Source: Mucilaginibacter sp. KACC 22773 | GTDB taxonomy: Bacteria; Bacteroidota; Bacteroidia; Sphingobacteriales; Sphingobacteriaceae | DNA length: 64,000 nucleotides | Direction of reading: 5' to 3' | Assembly (NCBI RefSeq): GCF_028736215.1 | Contig: NZ_CP117883.1 | Location: 6,572,001 to 6,636,000 of the forward strand | Shown: positions 8,958 to 17,803 of the stretch, in pieces | Layout: the number at the start of each line of letters is the position of its first letter | How positions within the stretch are numbered: position 1 is the first letter of the stretch | Position numbers and translations under genes: made by a program | Notes under the pieces: model-generated | What the model saw: only the letters and a program-made list of their open reading frames with translations | The model's database searches: none | Told to the model about the DNA's origin: nothing

Positions 8958-9998
8958 TTAAATCACCCCGTTTTTTAAACTATACATTTCACCTTTGTAC
9001 AAAGGCTTTAATAATTGCATGGCCATTTTACTCCGCTGTCCGGTCTGGCAACAGAATATCAATTTTTTATCCGATGGCAATTGTTCGGCACAATCTTTCA
9101 ATTCATGTAAAGGAATGTTGATACCACCGATATTATAGTCTTCAAACTCCCAGGTTTCGCGCACATCAATTAGCTGGATGTCGTCGGGGCATTCGGTTAA
9201 CAACCTTGTCAACTCGTTCATCGTTAGTTCGTGGTACATAGCCGCCGTGGCGGTGTTTTTAGTGTGAACTTGTTTTTGTTGTTTCCTGATTTTAAAAATA
9301 TTGGTTGAGTTATCAAGCGCATTAATGGTCATTAATTTACCCGACAGTGTTTTGCCTATACCGCAAATAATCTTGATAGCTTCGGTAGCCATATAGGTGC
9401 CTATGATGCCTGGTAAAACACCCAATACACCTATGTCGGCACAATTGGGCACTTCGTCGGCTGGTGGCGCTTCGGGAAAAACATCCCTGTAATCAGGTCC
9501 ATCCTGATAATTGAACACAGATACATGGCCCTCAAACTTAAATATAGAGCCAAATACCAGCGGCTTGTTTAAGGCCACGCAGGTATCATTCACCAAATAA
9601 CGTGTCCCGAAATTATCCGAGCCGTCGATCACCAGGTCGTACCCCCTGCAAATATCTTCTGCGTTGCCCGGTGTAAAGCGTACCGGGTAAGCCGTAATAA
9701 AAGTATGCGGATTGAGTAATCCGAGCTTTTCTTTAGCAAGCACCGCCTTTAAACCGCCAACGTCGTTCACGCCATATAAGATCTGCCGGTGCAGGTTGCT
9801 GATATCTATGGTGTCGTCATCTACAATGCCTATTTCGCCAACGCCAGCAGCAGCCAGGTATTGCAACACGGGGCAGCCCAAACCGCCGGCACCTATCATC
9901 AGCACTTTAGCGGTCTTTAGTTTTTCCTGCCCGGTTATTCCTATTTCAGGTAAAATGATCTGCCTGCTGTACCGTTTAAATTCTTCGCCTTTTAACAT
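8958..9998 (-). CDS. thiF: ThiF/MoeB-type adenylyltransferase fused to a rhodanese domain
   Basis: Adenylates the C-terminal glycine of ThiS and probably helps load sulfur to form the thiocarboxylate. The E1-like domain (about residues 1-235) has RYSRQIILPEIG, the nucleotide loop GAGGLGCPV and DDDTIDISNLHRQ. A rhodanese domain (about 250-346) has LIDVRETWEFEDYNIGGINIP and a CCQTGQRS loop whose catalytic Cys is 317. The usual paired CxxC zinc ligands of MoeB/ThiF enzymes are not visible. The rhodanese domain ends at SLKNGVI, shorter than typical. The start is 2 bp after the thiH stop. Within this operon ThiF activity is the sensible reading, though a MoeB role for molybdopterin cannot be excluded. 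Confidence 0.9.
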   Translation of the reverse strand: MLKGEEFKRYSRQIILPEIGITGQEKLKTAKVLMIGAGGLGCPVLQYLAAAGVGEIGIVDDDTIDISNLHRQILYGVNDVGGLKAVLAKEKLGLLNPHTFITAYPVRFTPGNAEDICRGYDLVIDGSDNFGTRYLVNDTCVALNKPLVFGSIFKFEGHVSVFNYQDGPDYRDVFPEAPPADEVPNCADIGVLGVLPGIIGTYMATEAIKIICGIGKTLSGKLMTINALDNSTNIFKIRKQQKQVHTKNTATAAMYHELTMNELTRLLTECPDDIQLIDVRETWEFEDYNIGGINIPLHELKDCAEQLPSDKKLIFCCQTGQRSKMAMQLLKPLYKGEMYSLKNGVI

Positions 9999-10000
9999 AC

Positions 10001-11116
10001 TTATTGTGCTAAACTGTTATCCCAGTCTTTCCAAACCGGTTCGTATCCTTGCGATCTGATGACCCGGGCAATTTGCTCCGGACTGCGTTCGTCGCTGATC
10101 TCAAACTGTTCCAGCGATTCAGGTTCAACCGCGTACCCTCCGGGATTGGTTTTTGAACCCGCACTAATGTTGGTAATACCCAACTTGATGACATGGTTGC
10201 GGAAGTTTTCTGACTCCCGTGTAGACATCGATAGTTCCACCTCGCTATTAAATATCCGGTAGGCACATATCAGTTGTACCAGTTCCCGGTCGCTCATTTC
10301 TACTTTGGGTTCTAAGCCGCCGCTAAAAGGCCTCAAACGAGGGAAAGAGAGGCTATATTTCGTTTGCCAATATTTTTTCTCCAGATAATTGAGGTGCAGT
10401 GCCGTAAAAAAACAGTCGGTGCGCCAGTCTTCCAGGCCTATCAATACACCCAATCCCATTTTATGGATATTGGCCTGGCCCAGGCGGTCGGGCGTTTCCA
10501 ACCGGTAACCAAAATTCGATTTTTTTCCTTTTGGGTGATGTTTTCTATAGTCTTCGCGGTGATAGGTCTCCTGGTAAACCAGCACCGTGTTTAGCCCATA
10601 AGGAGTTAACTGTTGATAGTCTTCCAGGTCGAGTGGTTGCACCTCCATTGATATATGAGAGAAATGAGGGCGGATCAGTTCGAGTACTTTTTTAAAATAG
10701 TCTACATGCACGTTTTCATTATCTTCCCCTGTAACCAACAGGACATGGTCATAACCCATGGCCTTAATAATGCCAACCTCCTGTATAATCTCCATCGGCG
10801 AAAGTGTTTTACGCCTTACCTTATTATCATAGCTGAAACCACAGTAGGTACAAATATTTTTGCACTCGTTTGAAAGGTAAAGCGGCAGGTACATTTGTAT
10901 TACTTTACCAAAACGCTTCAGCGTTAATTGCTGGCTGATAGCGGCCATTTGCTCCAGGTATGGCGCCGCCGCAGGAGATACCAGGGCTTTAAAATCTTCC
11001 AGGGTCCTGTTTTCAACAGCTAAGGCCCACTCTACGTCGGCACTTGTTTTAGCGTAGATACTTGATTTGGTTTCGTCCCAGTTGTAGGTTTCGAAAATAT
11101 CTTTAAAGCTATTCAT
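10001..11116 (-). CDS. thiH: 2-iminoacetate synthase (radical SAM, tyrosine lyase)
   Basis: Cleaves tyrosine by radical SAM chemistry to give dehydroglycine for the thiazole ring, together with ThiG. The 371-aa protein has the cluster motif CKNICTYC (Cys85, Cys89, Cys92) and the ThiH-specific C-terminus with FRNHVIKLGITNISAGSKTNPGGY. Its start overlaps the thiG end by 8 bp, fitting the ThiG-ThiH complex. No thiO gene is present, so this organism uses the tyrosine route in place of glycine oxidase. Confidence 0.96.
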   Translation of the reverse strand: MNSFKDIFETYNWDETKSSIYAKTSADVEWALAVENRTLEDFKALVSPAAAPYLEQMAAISQQLTLKRFGKVIQMYLPLYLSNECKNICTYCGFSYDNKVRRKTLSPMEIIQEVGIIKAMGYDHVLLVTGEDNENVHVDYFKKVLELIRPHFSHISMEVQPLDLEDYQQLTPYGLNTVLVYQETYHREDYRKHHPKGKKSNFGYRLETPDRLGQANIHKMGLGVLIGLEDWRTDCFFTALHLNYLEKKYWQTKYSLSFPRLRPFSGGLEPKVEMSDRELVQLICAYRIFNSEVELSMSTRESENFRNHVIKLGITNISAGSKTNPGGYAVEPESLEQFEISDERSPEQIARVIRSQGYEPVWKDWDNSLAQ

Positions 11117-11876
11117 CTAAAAACGAAGTTAGTGGGCTGCTTGCAGCAGCGTAAGGTAAAGGCAGTGCCAATTTGGCTTCATACGCCATGCGGCCGGCAA
11201 TTACAGCCATTTTAAATGCTTCTGCCATTTGTACGGGATTGCCTGAAACTGCTATGGCTGTATTCACCAATACGGCATCGGCACCTATTTCCATCGCCCA
11301 GGCTGCATCGGATGGTGAGCCGATACCCGCATCCACAATTACGGGCACATTGCTCTGGCTGATGATGATCTCTAAAAAATCTATAGTTTTCAACCCCTTA
11401 TTGCTGCCGATAGGCGAACCCAAAGGCATTACTGCCGAGGTACCTGCATCTTCCAATCGCTTGCATAGCACCGGGTCGGCATGAATATATGGTAAAACAA
11501 TAAATCCCAATTTAGCCAGTTCTTCAGTTGCTTTTAAGGTTTCAATGGGATCGGGCATCAGATATTTAGGATCGGGATGGATTTCCAGTTTGATCCAGTT
11601 GGTTTCCAATGCCTCTCTTGCCAGTTGAGCAGCAAAAACGGCTTCCCTGGCATTACGCACTCCCGATGTATTGGGTAAAAGATTAATATGCGGGTATTTG
11701 AGGCGGATCAGCAGATCATCCTGATCATTGTTTTTGATATCAACGCGTTTTAAGGCAACCGTTACGAGTTCTGAGCCAGAAGCAAGCAGGGCATCTTCCA
11801 TCAAAATGGAGGAACTAAACTTGCCGGTACCAGTAAACAAACGGGAGTTAAAGGTTTTATCGGCTATTTTTAACAT
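11109..11876 (-). CDS. thiG: Thiazole synthase
   Basis: Condenses deoxyxylulose 5-phosphate, the ThiS thiocarboxylate sulfur and dehydroglycine into the thiazole phosphate. The 255-aa TIM barrel begins LKIADKTFNSRLFTGTGKF. The Schiff-base lysine is in NWIKLEIHPD at residue 96, the same number as in the Bacillus subtilis enzyme. Phosphate-binding segments GSPIGSNKGL and VPVIVDAGIGSPSDA are intact. Overlaps thiH by 8 bp and lies 11 bp after thiE. Confidence 0.97.
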   Translation of the reverse strand: MLKIADKTFNSRLFTGTGKFSSSILMEDALLASGSELVTVALKRVDIKNNDQDDLLIRLKYPHINLLPNTSGVRNAREAVFAAQLAREALETNWIKLEIHPDPKYLMPDPIETLKATEELAKLGFIVLPYIHADPVLCKRLEDAGTSAVMPLGSPIGSNKGLKTIDFLEIIISQSNVPVIVDAGIGSPSDAAWAMEIGADAVLVNTAIAVSGNPVQMAEAFKMAVIAGRMAYEAKLALPLPYAAASSPLTSFLDE

Positions 11877-11887
11877 GATCTTTTAGA

Positions 11888-12550
11888 TTAAATAAGTTCA
11901 TTTATTGACGGGGTATTCAATCGCTGATAACTATACTTGACTATAGCTGTACGGTCAGCCGCCCTGGTAATAGCGCCGGATATGGCCACACCATACAGCC
12001 CGGCATCCATAAGCGAAGCAATATCTTCGGGTAATACACCGCCAATGCCTATAATCGGCACCGACATATTTGCAGCACGCATTTGTTTCATGATATCCTT
12101 TAGTCCCTCCAAACCTAAAATGGGGCTAAGCTTTGCTTTAGTTGTTGTGAAACGGTAAGGGCCGCAACCGATATAATCAACGCCTTCGGCCACCCTTTGC
12201 CTGATATGCTGAAAGGTATTAGCCGTTCCGCCGATGATCATTTGCCGACCGACGATACGCCTGGCGTGCGCAACAGACATATCCTGCAAGCCCAAATGAA
12301 CACCATAAGCTCCTGCTTTCAGCGCGATTTCCGGATGGTCGTTAACAATCAGTTTCGCACCATGCTGGCTGCATAATTTATTGGCTTCGATGGCATATTC
12401 CAGGATCACCCCGGCGGGCTCATCTTTAACCCGGAGTTGCACCCATTTGCAGCCGGCCTCTAATGCCTGCCGGATAGCGGTCAGGTGCGATCCGTTTTCG
12501 GGTTGTTGGGAGATATAATGTAGTTTATCGATCATTGCATTCGTATTCAT
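11888..12550 (-). CDS. thiE: Thiamine phosphate synthase
   Basis: Joins the pyrimidine diphosphate to the thiazole phosphate to make thiamine phosphate. The 220-aa TIM barrel has CKWVQLRVKDEP (diphosphate contact), LIVNDHPEIALKAGAYGVHLGLQD, GTANTFQHI, DYIGCGPYRFTTTK and the phosphate loop VPIIGIGGV. These are complete, so this is the better candidate of the two ThiE-like genes for the catalytic enzyme. Its start directly abuts the stop of the upstream TenI-like gene. Confidence 0.94.
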   Translation of the reverse strand: MNTNAMIDKLHYISQQPENGSHLTAIRQALEAGCKWVQLRVKDEPAGVILEYAIEANKLCSQHGAKLIVNDHPEIALKAGAYGVHLGLQDMSVAHARRIVGRQMIIGGTANTFQHIRQRVAEGVDYIGCGPYRFTTTKAKLSPILGLEGLKDIMKQMRAANMSVPIIGIGGVLPEDIASLMDAGLYGVAISGAITRAADRTAIVKYSYQRLNTPSINELI

Positions 12551-13150
12551 TTATGCTGGTAGATTTTCTTTTAATTGTTTAAAGCGTTCTAAGGCTTCGT
12601 CCGGTTCATTCCAAAGCGTACCCAAAACGGCCGCACCATCAAAACCCATCGCTTTAACGTTTGCTAAGTTGGCTATCTTCACTCCTCCCAAGGCAATTAC
12701 CATGGGTTTGATATTGGTTTTATCCAGTTTAAAATCAGGGCCCAACTTACTTTGATAGCCGGGCTTGGACACGCTATCAAACACCGGCCCGTAAAAAACA
12801 TAGTCAAAAGGCGTTAAACCGGGAAGCCCCGAAATATCATGAGCAGAAGTGCTTAGCGTAAATCCGTCATCCAATTTACTTTGCCATTGTATTGTGTTTG
12901 ATGCTTCCCGTGCCCTTTCGGTATAATGCAGCCTTTTGATCCCGTAATCAGCTGCTATTTCGTGAAATTGGTGCAGAGCAATCCGTTCATAAAAACGGGG
13001 TGCTATCCCGTTCAATAATTTTTTTACGGTTTGCACGTCGCTTTCGGGTTTACGCAAATGAAAGTATTTCAAACCCGCTATAAACAGCTTGTTGATGAGG
13101 CTACTTTCATCGGCAACCGCAGCCGGGTTTGAAATAACAATTAATTCCAT
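12551..13150 (-). CDS. TenI/ThiE-like protein
   Basis: A second ThiE-superfamily TIM barrel of 199 aa, starting MELIVISNPAAV. It keeps a barrel core with FHLRKPES, DYVFYGPVFDS and a phosphate-binding-like VIALGGV, but the pyrimidine-diphosphate contacts (VQLRxK, xNDxxxxA) are altered: it has RIALHQFHEIA where ThiE has IVNDHPEIA. This is typical of TenI, the thiazole tautomerase, so that is the likely role. The open frame extends to 13267, but the extra 39 codons lie inside the 3' end of thiC; the ATG at 13150 lies 4 bp past the thiC stop and fits the family start. Confidence 0.8.
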   Translation of the reverse strand: MELIVISNPAAVADESSLINKLFIAGLKYFHLRKPESDVQTVKKLLNGIAPRFYERIALHQFHEIAADYGIKRLHYTERAREASNTIQWQSKLDDGFTLSTSAHDISGLPGLTPFDYVFYGPVFDSVSKPGYQSKLGPDFKLDKTNIKPMVIALGGVKIANLANVKAMGFDGAAVLGTLWNEPDEALERFKQLKENLPA

Positions 13151-13154
13151 GTTT

Positions 13155-15038
13155 CTACAGGTAAATTTCGCTGCCTTTTTGCAGAAATTCTTTCGATTTT
13201 TCTTCCATGCCTTTGGATACTGCATCGGCTTCGCCCATGCCGTTTTCTTTGGCGTAGTCGCGCACATCCTGCGTGATCTTCATCGAGCAGAAGTTAGGGC
13301 CGCACATGGAGCAGAAATGGGCAATCTTGGCGCCATCCGCAGGCAGGGTTTCATCATGAAACTCCCTGGCCGTATCGGGGTCAAGCGATAAATTGAACTG
13401 ATCTTCCCAGCGGAATTCAAAACGCGCTTTGCTTAAGGCGTTGTCGCGGTATTGGGCCCCCGGATGCCCTTTAGCCAGGTCGGCTGCGTGAGCGGCAATT
13501 TTATAAGTAATCACGCCATCCTTAACATCTTTTTTATTAGGCAAGCCCAAATGCTCTTTGGGTGTAACATAACAAAGCATCGCCGTACCAAACCAGCCAA
13601 TCATGGCAGCACCAATAGCAGAAGTGATATGGTCATAACCAGGTGCAATATCTGTGGTGAGCGGGCCTAAAGTATAAAACGGTGCTTCGCCGCAGTACGC
13701 CAACTGTTTATCCATATTTTCTTTGATCATATGCATCGGAATGTGGCCCGGGCCTTCAATAATGGTTTGCACATCATGCTTCCAGGCAATCTTGGTCAGT
13801 TCGCCCAAAGTTTCCAATTCGCCAAATTGCGCGGCGTCATTAGCATCGGCAATACAACCGGGCCTTAGGCCATCACCTAAAGAAAATGCCACATCGTAGG
13901 CTTTCATGATCTCACATATCTCTTCAAAATGTGTGTACAGGAAATTCTCTTTATGATGGGCCAGGCACCATTTGGCCATAATAGAGCCGCCACGCGATAC
14001 AATACCGGTAATCCTTTTAGCGGTAAGAGGCACATAACGCAGCAAAACGCCCGCGTGGATGGTAAAATAATCTACACCCTGCTCGGCTTGCTCTATTAAC
14101 GTATCCCTAAAAAGTTCCCAGGTGAGGTCTTCGGCCTTGCCATTTACTTTTTCCAGGGCCTGGTAAATAGGGACGGTACCAATTGGAACAGGCGAGTTTC
14201 GGATGATCCATTCGCGGGTTTCGTGTATGTTTTTACCGGTCGAAAGGTCCATAATGGTATCGGCGCCCCAGCGGCAGGCCCATACAGTTTTTTCTACTTC
14301 CTCTTCAATACTGGAAGTAACTGCAGAGTTACCTATGTTGGCATTGATCTTTACCAGGAAATTACGCCCGATGATCATCGGTTCGCTTTCAGGGTGGTTA
14401 ATATTGGATGGGATAACCGCGCGGCCGCAGGCTACTTCCTGGCGTACAAACTCCGGCGTAATATAGCCTTTGGGGGTATTGGCGCCAAAGCTTTGGCCCG
14501 GATGCTGATGAGACATCACCGCATATTGCCCGTTCAACTGTTCCTTTAATAAATCTATGCGCTGGTTCTCGCGGATAGCGATGTATTCCATTTCCGGGGT
14601 AATAATACCTTTTCGGGCATAATGCATTTGTGATACATTCATCCCCGGTTTGGCCTTATAAGGTTTACTGATGTGCGCAAATCTTAACGTGTCCAGCTTT
14701 TGATCATTGGCACGCAGGTTTCCATAATCGGAGGAAATTGCTTGTAATTGCTCCACATCGCCCCGGCCAACAATCCATTGCTCGCGCAGTCTTGGCAAGC
14801 CTTGTTTCACATCAATTTCGATATCAGGATCGGTAAAGGGGCCGCTTGTATCATAAATGGTGACGGGGGCGTTCGGTTCAGTTTCGCCAAACCTGCCGTG
14901 AAGTTTGGTTTCGCTGAGCACAACCTCGCGCATCGCGACTTGAATATTATGGATTTGTCCTTTGACATAGATTTTGCGCGAGGCCGGGAAAGGCGTTCGG
15001 CTGATTACTTGTTCTCCTGGAGTTTTTTCAGTTTTCAT
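13155..15038 (-). CDS. thiC: Phosphomethylpyrimidine synthase
   Basis: Radical SAM enzyme converting aminoimidazole ribotide to the hydroxymethylpyrimidine phosphate. The 627-aa protein has the long N-terminal domain, MHYARKGIITPEMEYIAIREN, and the barrel segments GADTIMDLSTGKNI, DYFTIHAGVLLRY, SRGGSIMAKWCL, SLGDGLRPG and EGPGHIPMH. Its cluster motif CSMCGPNFCS (Cys576, Cys579, Cys584) sits near the C-terminus, as is unusual but normal for ThiC. It is second in the operon, 16 bp after thiS. Confidence 0.98.
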   Translation of the reverse strand: MKTEKTPGEQVISRTPFPASRKIYVKGQIHNIQVAMREVVLSETKLHGRFGETEPNAPVTIYDTSGPFTDPDIEIDVKQGLPRLREQWIVGRGDVEQLQAISSDYGNLRANDQKLDTLRFAHISKPYKAKPGMNVSQMHYARKGIITPEMEYIAIRENQRIDLLKEQLNGQYAVMSHQHPGQSFGANTPKGYITPEFVRQEVACGRAVIPSNINHPESEPMIIGRNFLVKINANIGNSAVTSSIEEEVEKTVWACRWGADTIMDLSTGKNIHETREWIIRNSPVPIGTVPIYQALEKVNGKAEDLTWELFRDTLIEQAEQGVDYFTIHAGVLLRYVPLTAKRITGIVSRGGSIMAKWCLAHHKENFLYTHFEEICEIMKAYDVAFSLGDGLRPGCIADANDAAQFGELETLGELTKIAWKHDVQTIIEGPGHIPMHMIKENMDKQLAYCGEAPFYTLGPLTTDIAPGYDHITSAIGAAMIGWFGTAMLCYVTPKEHLGLPNKKDVKDGVITYKIAAHAADLAKGHPGAQYRDNALSKARFEFRWEDQFNLSLDPDTAREFHDETLPADGAKIAHFCSMCGPNFCSMKITQDVRDYAKENGMGEADAVSKGMEEKSKEFLQKGSEIYL

Positions 15039-15054
15039 GTGGTGAGTGTATATT

Positions 15055-15258
15055 TTATCCGCCCTGGGTTGCTTTGATAATGGTAATATGATCGCCGGGG
15101 TTTAAAAGGTGAGTAGCCCAATTGGCTTTAGGGACGATTTCCTGGTTCACTGCAATAGCGATGCCTTTGGCCGGCTGCGTAAGAACAGTGGCAAGCATTT
15201 GCTGCAAGGAGCAGGCATCAGAAACGGAATAAGTTTGTTGATTTACGGTAATTTCCAT
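15055..15258 (-). CDS. thiS: Sulfur carrier protein ThiS
   Basis: A 67-aa ubiquitin-fold sulfur carrier ending in the required Gly-Gly (ITIIKATQGG); the terminal Gly is adenylated by ThiF and turned into a thiocarboxylate. First gene of the operon, directly under the TPP riboswitch. It starts MEITVNQQTYSVSD, and the VNQEIVPKANW segment is family-typical. Confidence 0.94.
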   Translation of the reverse strand: MEITVNQQTYSVSDACSLQQMLATVLTQPAKGIAIAVNQEIVPKANWATHLLNPGDHITIIKATQGG

Positions 15259-15326
15259 CCTGTTTAAATTTTAAACGATAGGAATGGACCCGTTGGAGGA
15301 TTGGTAAACAACCTTAAGGTTGCTCT

Positions 15327-15397
15327 ACTTTTCCCTTCGGCAGTACTAACTGCATCAGGTTCAAAGGGTATTTCTCAGCACAAGGCACCCCTAAAGT
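15327..15397 (-). promoter_or_regulatory. TPP riboswitch (THI element)
   Basis: Read on the minus strand, the aptamer runs AGGGGTGCC...TGCTGAGAAATACCC...TGAACCTGATGC, then AGTTAGTACTGCCGAAGGGA, matching the conserved THI box. The outer stem P1 can form between ACTTT (15397-15393) and AAAGT (15331-15327). It lies 69 bp upstream of thiS and should lower expression of the operon when thiamine diphosphate is plentiful. The region between aptamer and start contains a perfect 14-base palindrome, CAACCTTAAGGTTG (15309-15322), but no terminator T-tract, so control of translation initiation is the likelier mechanism. Confidence 0.95.
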
Positions 15398-15403
15398 TTT
15401 TTG

Positions 15404-15411
15404 TAAAGGTA
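15404..15411 (-). promoter_or_regulatory. Possible -7 box of the thiamine operon promoter
   Basis: On the minus strand TACCTTTA resembles the Bacteroidota -7 consensus TAnnTTTG, with the last base differing. Its position would place transcription start close to the beginning of the TPP aptamer. No good -33 TTG is visible at the expected distance, so support is weak. The remaining sequence up to 15710 (about 300 bases between the divergent thi and sel genes) shows no gene and should hold both promoters. Confidence 0.25.
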
Positions 15412-15710
15412 TAAAGTATTTGGTATTTAATTTAATTTTTTATTCTGTTACTGATTTAGATCATTATTAATTTGATGATGGAGGTATGTTGATTGATTTT
15501 GTTCATCAGCTATTTAAAATCGGTTGAATGGCGTCCGGAAATTTCAACAGGTGTTCAAAGAGTCTGATTTCTGGATTACTTAAACAAATCAAAAATGGGT
15601 TCTGATAGTAACGAGATTCTGCGGAAGTATCCTAATGATAATTATGCTTAGTTTGCGAGACGACATGTTTTAATTTGAAATGTGCTGTATCTTTAGCCCA
15701 TTCTTTACCC

Positions 15711-16763
15711 ATGATCCGGAATATTAGCATAAACGATTTTATAAAGTTAAGCGAACCCGTTGCTCTGGCTGACGTACGTACCCCTGCTGAGTTTGAACAG
15801 GGGCATGTTCCGGGTGCTTTTAATATCCCTTTATTTAGTAATGAGGAAAGGGTTAAAGTGGGTACTACCTATAAACAGGTTGGACGGGAAGAAGCTATCC
15901 TTTTGGGGTTTGACCTTACCGGCTCCAAATGGTCGGGCTTTATCAAACAGGCACTGGAAATAGCACCGGATAAAAAAATCGGGGTTCATTGCTGGCGGGG
16001 TGGTATGCGCAGTGGCGCCATGGCCTGGGCGCTTAACCTGTACGGGTTTGAGGTTTATCTTATTGAGGGTGGCTATAAAAAATATCGGGGTTGGGTACAT
16101 CAGCAGTTTGAAGCATCATATCGGCTTTTGATACTCGGCGGAATGACTGGTTCCGGAAAAACAAAGATACTTCACAGCCTTAAAGCTATTGGCGAACAAG
16201 TCATCGATCTGGAAGACCTGGCACAACACCAGGGTTCATCATACGGCACCATGAATAAAATGGTTCAGCCAACCCAGGAACAGTTTGAAAACAACCTGGC
16301 CCACCAGTTAAAAGACTTAGATAGGCAGCGTAAAATATGGGTGGAAGACGAAAGCCTGACCATTGGCAAGCGCTCTGTCCCTAACCCTTTCTGGTATCAG
16401 ATGCGTAGCGCGGCTATGATCGACATCAAGGTTGATTTACAGCAACGCATTGCTTCATTAGCTATTGAATATGGCGGTTTGGATAAAGATTTCCTGGTAG
16501 AATGCACAGAACGTATACGCAAACGGCTCGGCCCGGAACAAACCAAGCATGCAATAATTGCCATACAGGAAAATCGCATGGAAGATTTTATCGGCATTGT
16601 ATTGGTATACTATGATAAAACTTACCGTACAGGATTGTCCAAACGTAATCCAAACCTGGTATTTTCACTGGATATTACCGGTGATGACGTTTCAACTCAT
16701 GCCCAACAAATTCTGATTTTTACTCATACTATTACCGTAACAGAACAGGTTACCACATCTTAA
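15711..16763 (+). CDS. selU: tRNA 2-selenouridine/geranyl-2-thiouridine synthase
   Basis: Replaces sulfur by selenium at the wobble 2-thiouridine of tRNAs, via a geranylated intermediate, using selenophosphate. An N-terminal rhodanese domain has ALADVRTPAEFEQGHVPGA and HCWRGGMRSG with catalytic Cys94. A P-loop domain has GMTGSGKT at 144-151 and the family motif VEDESLTIGKRSVP. The open frame begins at 15675, but the Met at 15711 (MIRNISINDF) gives the normal start. Its stop overlaps the selD start (TAATG), so the two are coupled. Also called MnmH. Confidence 0.95.
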   Translation: MIRNISINDFIKLSEPVALADVRTPAEFEQGHVPGAFNIPLFSNEERVKVGTTYKQVGREEAILLGFDLTGSKWSGFIKQALEIAPDKKIGVHCWRGGMRSGAMAWALNLYGFEVYLIEGGYKKYRGWVHQQFEASYRLLILGGMTGSGKTKILHSLKAIGEQVIDLEDLAQHQGSSYGTMNKMVQPTQEQFENNLAHQLKDLDRQRKIWVEDESLTIGKRSVPNPFWYQMRSAAMIDIKVDLQQRIASLAIEYGGLDKDFLVECTERIRKRLGPEQTKHAIIAIQENRMEDFIGIVLVYYDKTYRTGLSKRNPNLVFSLDITGDDVSTHAQQILIFTHTITVTEQVTTS

Positions 16764-17803
16764 TGGAAACTACAGCAATAAAACTAACCCAATATTCGCA
16801 CGGCGCTGGCTGCGGCTGCAAGATCAGCCCTGCTATTCTTGACAAGATTTTGCATAGCCCAATAGCTCCAATCCCGGATGCAAAGCTATTGGTAGGTAAC
16901 GACAAACGCGACGATGCCGCTGTGCTTGATCTGGGTAACGGTACGGCGTTAATTTCCACGACCGATTTTTTTATGCCGATTGTGGATGATGCTTACGATT
17001 TTGGCCGTATCGCATCGGCTAATGCCATCAGCGATGTGTACGCGATGGGCGGTAAACCTGTGCTCGCCATTGCCATATTAGGATGGCCCATTGACAAATT
17101 ACCGCCGGAGGTGGCCCAAAAAGTTTTAGAAGGCTCAAGGGCTATTTGCGCCGAAGCTGGCATTACATTAGCAGGCGGCCATAGTATCGATTGCCCCGAA
17201 CCAGTATTCGGTTTGGCGGTTAATGGTATGGTTAATATCCCGCAGCTTAAACAAAACTCAACAGCTACTGCCGGCTGCCGGCTTTACCTGACCAAAGCTT
17301 TGGGTGTTGGTATTTTATCAACTGCCCAAAAGCGAGGTGTATTATTACCGGAAGATGCAGCTATCGCTTTAAAAAGCATGACCACTTTGAATAAGTTGGG
17401 AGAAGTTTTCGGACAGATGGACTATGTTAAGGCCATGACCGACGTTACCGGTTTTGGCTTATTGGGTCACCTTTCTGAAATGTGCGAAGGCAGCGGCTTA
17501 TCTGCAGTTATCGAATTTGACAAAGTACCGGTAATCCCATCGTTAGCCGGCTATTTAGAACAAAAATGTTTTCCCGGTGGCACGCAGCGTAACTGGAATA
17601 GCTATGGAAGTAAAATAGGTCCCCTGACCGAAGACCAGAAATACATCCTGGCCGATCCGCAAACAAGCGGCGGTTTGCTGGTAGCTGTTGAGGAAGACAA
17701 CACAAAAGAATTTGAAGCGAAATTATCAGGTCTCGGAGTTCAAATAAAACCTATTGGATGGTTAAAAGAAAAAAGTGGCGGACCACTGATAACAATCGCG
17801 TAA
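16763..17803 (+). CDS. selD: Selenide, water dikinase (selenophosphate synthase)
   Basis: Makes selenophosphate from selenide and ATP for SelU. The N-terminal loop reads SHGAGCGCK with Cys17 and Lys20, the same catalytic positions as in E. coli; position 17 is a Cys codon, not selenocysteine. Further signatures include NDKRDDAAVLDLGNGTALISTTDFF, DVYAMGGKP, AGGHSIDCPEP and DVTGFGLLGHL. At 346 aa it has the normal length. Translationally coupled to selU. No selA or selB is in the window, so selenium may be used only for tRNA here. Confidence 0.96.
   Translation: METTAIKLTQYSHGAGCGCKISPAILDKILHSPIAPIPDAKLLVGNDKRDDAAVLDLGNGTALISTTDFFMPIVDDAYDFGRIASANAISDVYAMGGKPVLAIAILGWPIDKLPPEVAQKVLEGSRAICAEAGITLAGGHSIDCPEPVFGLAVNGMVNIPQLKQNSTATAGCRLYLTKALGVGILSTAQKRGVLLPEDAAIALKSMTTLNKLGEVFGQMDYVKAMTDVTGFGLLGHLSEMCEGSGLSAVIEFDKVPVIPSLAGYLEQKCFPGGTQRNWNSYGSKIGPLTEDQKYILADPQTSGGLLVAVEEDNTKEFEAKLSGLGVQIKPIGWLKEKSGGPLITIA

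Noticed and set aside
13151..13267. Upstream extension of the TenI-like gene frame to 13267
   Set aside because: The added 39 codons lie inside the 3' end of thiC, are basic and unlike the family, and the Met at 13150 begins the conserved strand.
15652..15710. Promoter of selU
   Set aside because: TTTG and TA-TTTG-like elements occur, but their spacing does not fit the Bacteroidota consensus.
16763..17803. Selenocysteine in SelD
   Set aside because: Position 17 is TGC (Cys), and the frame has no internal TGA.
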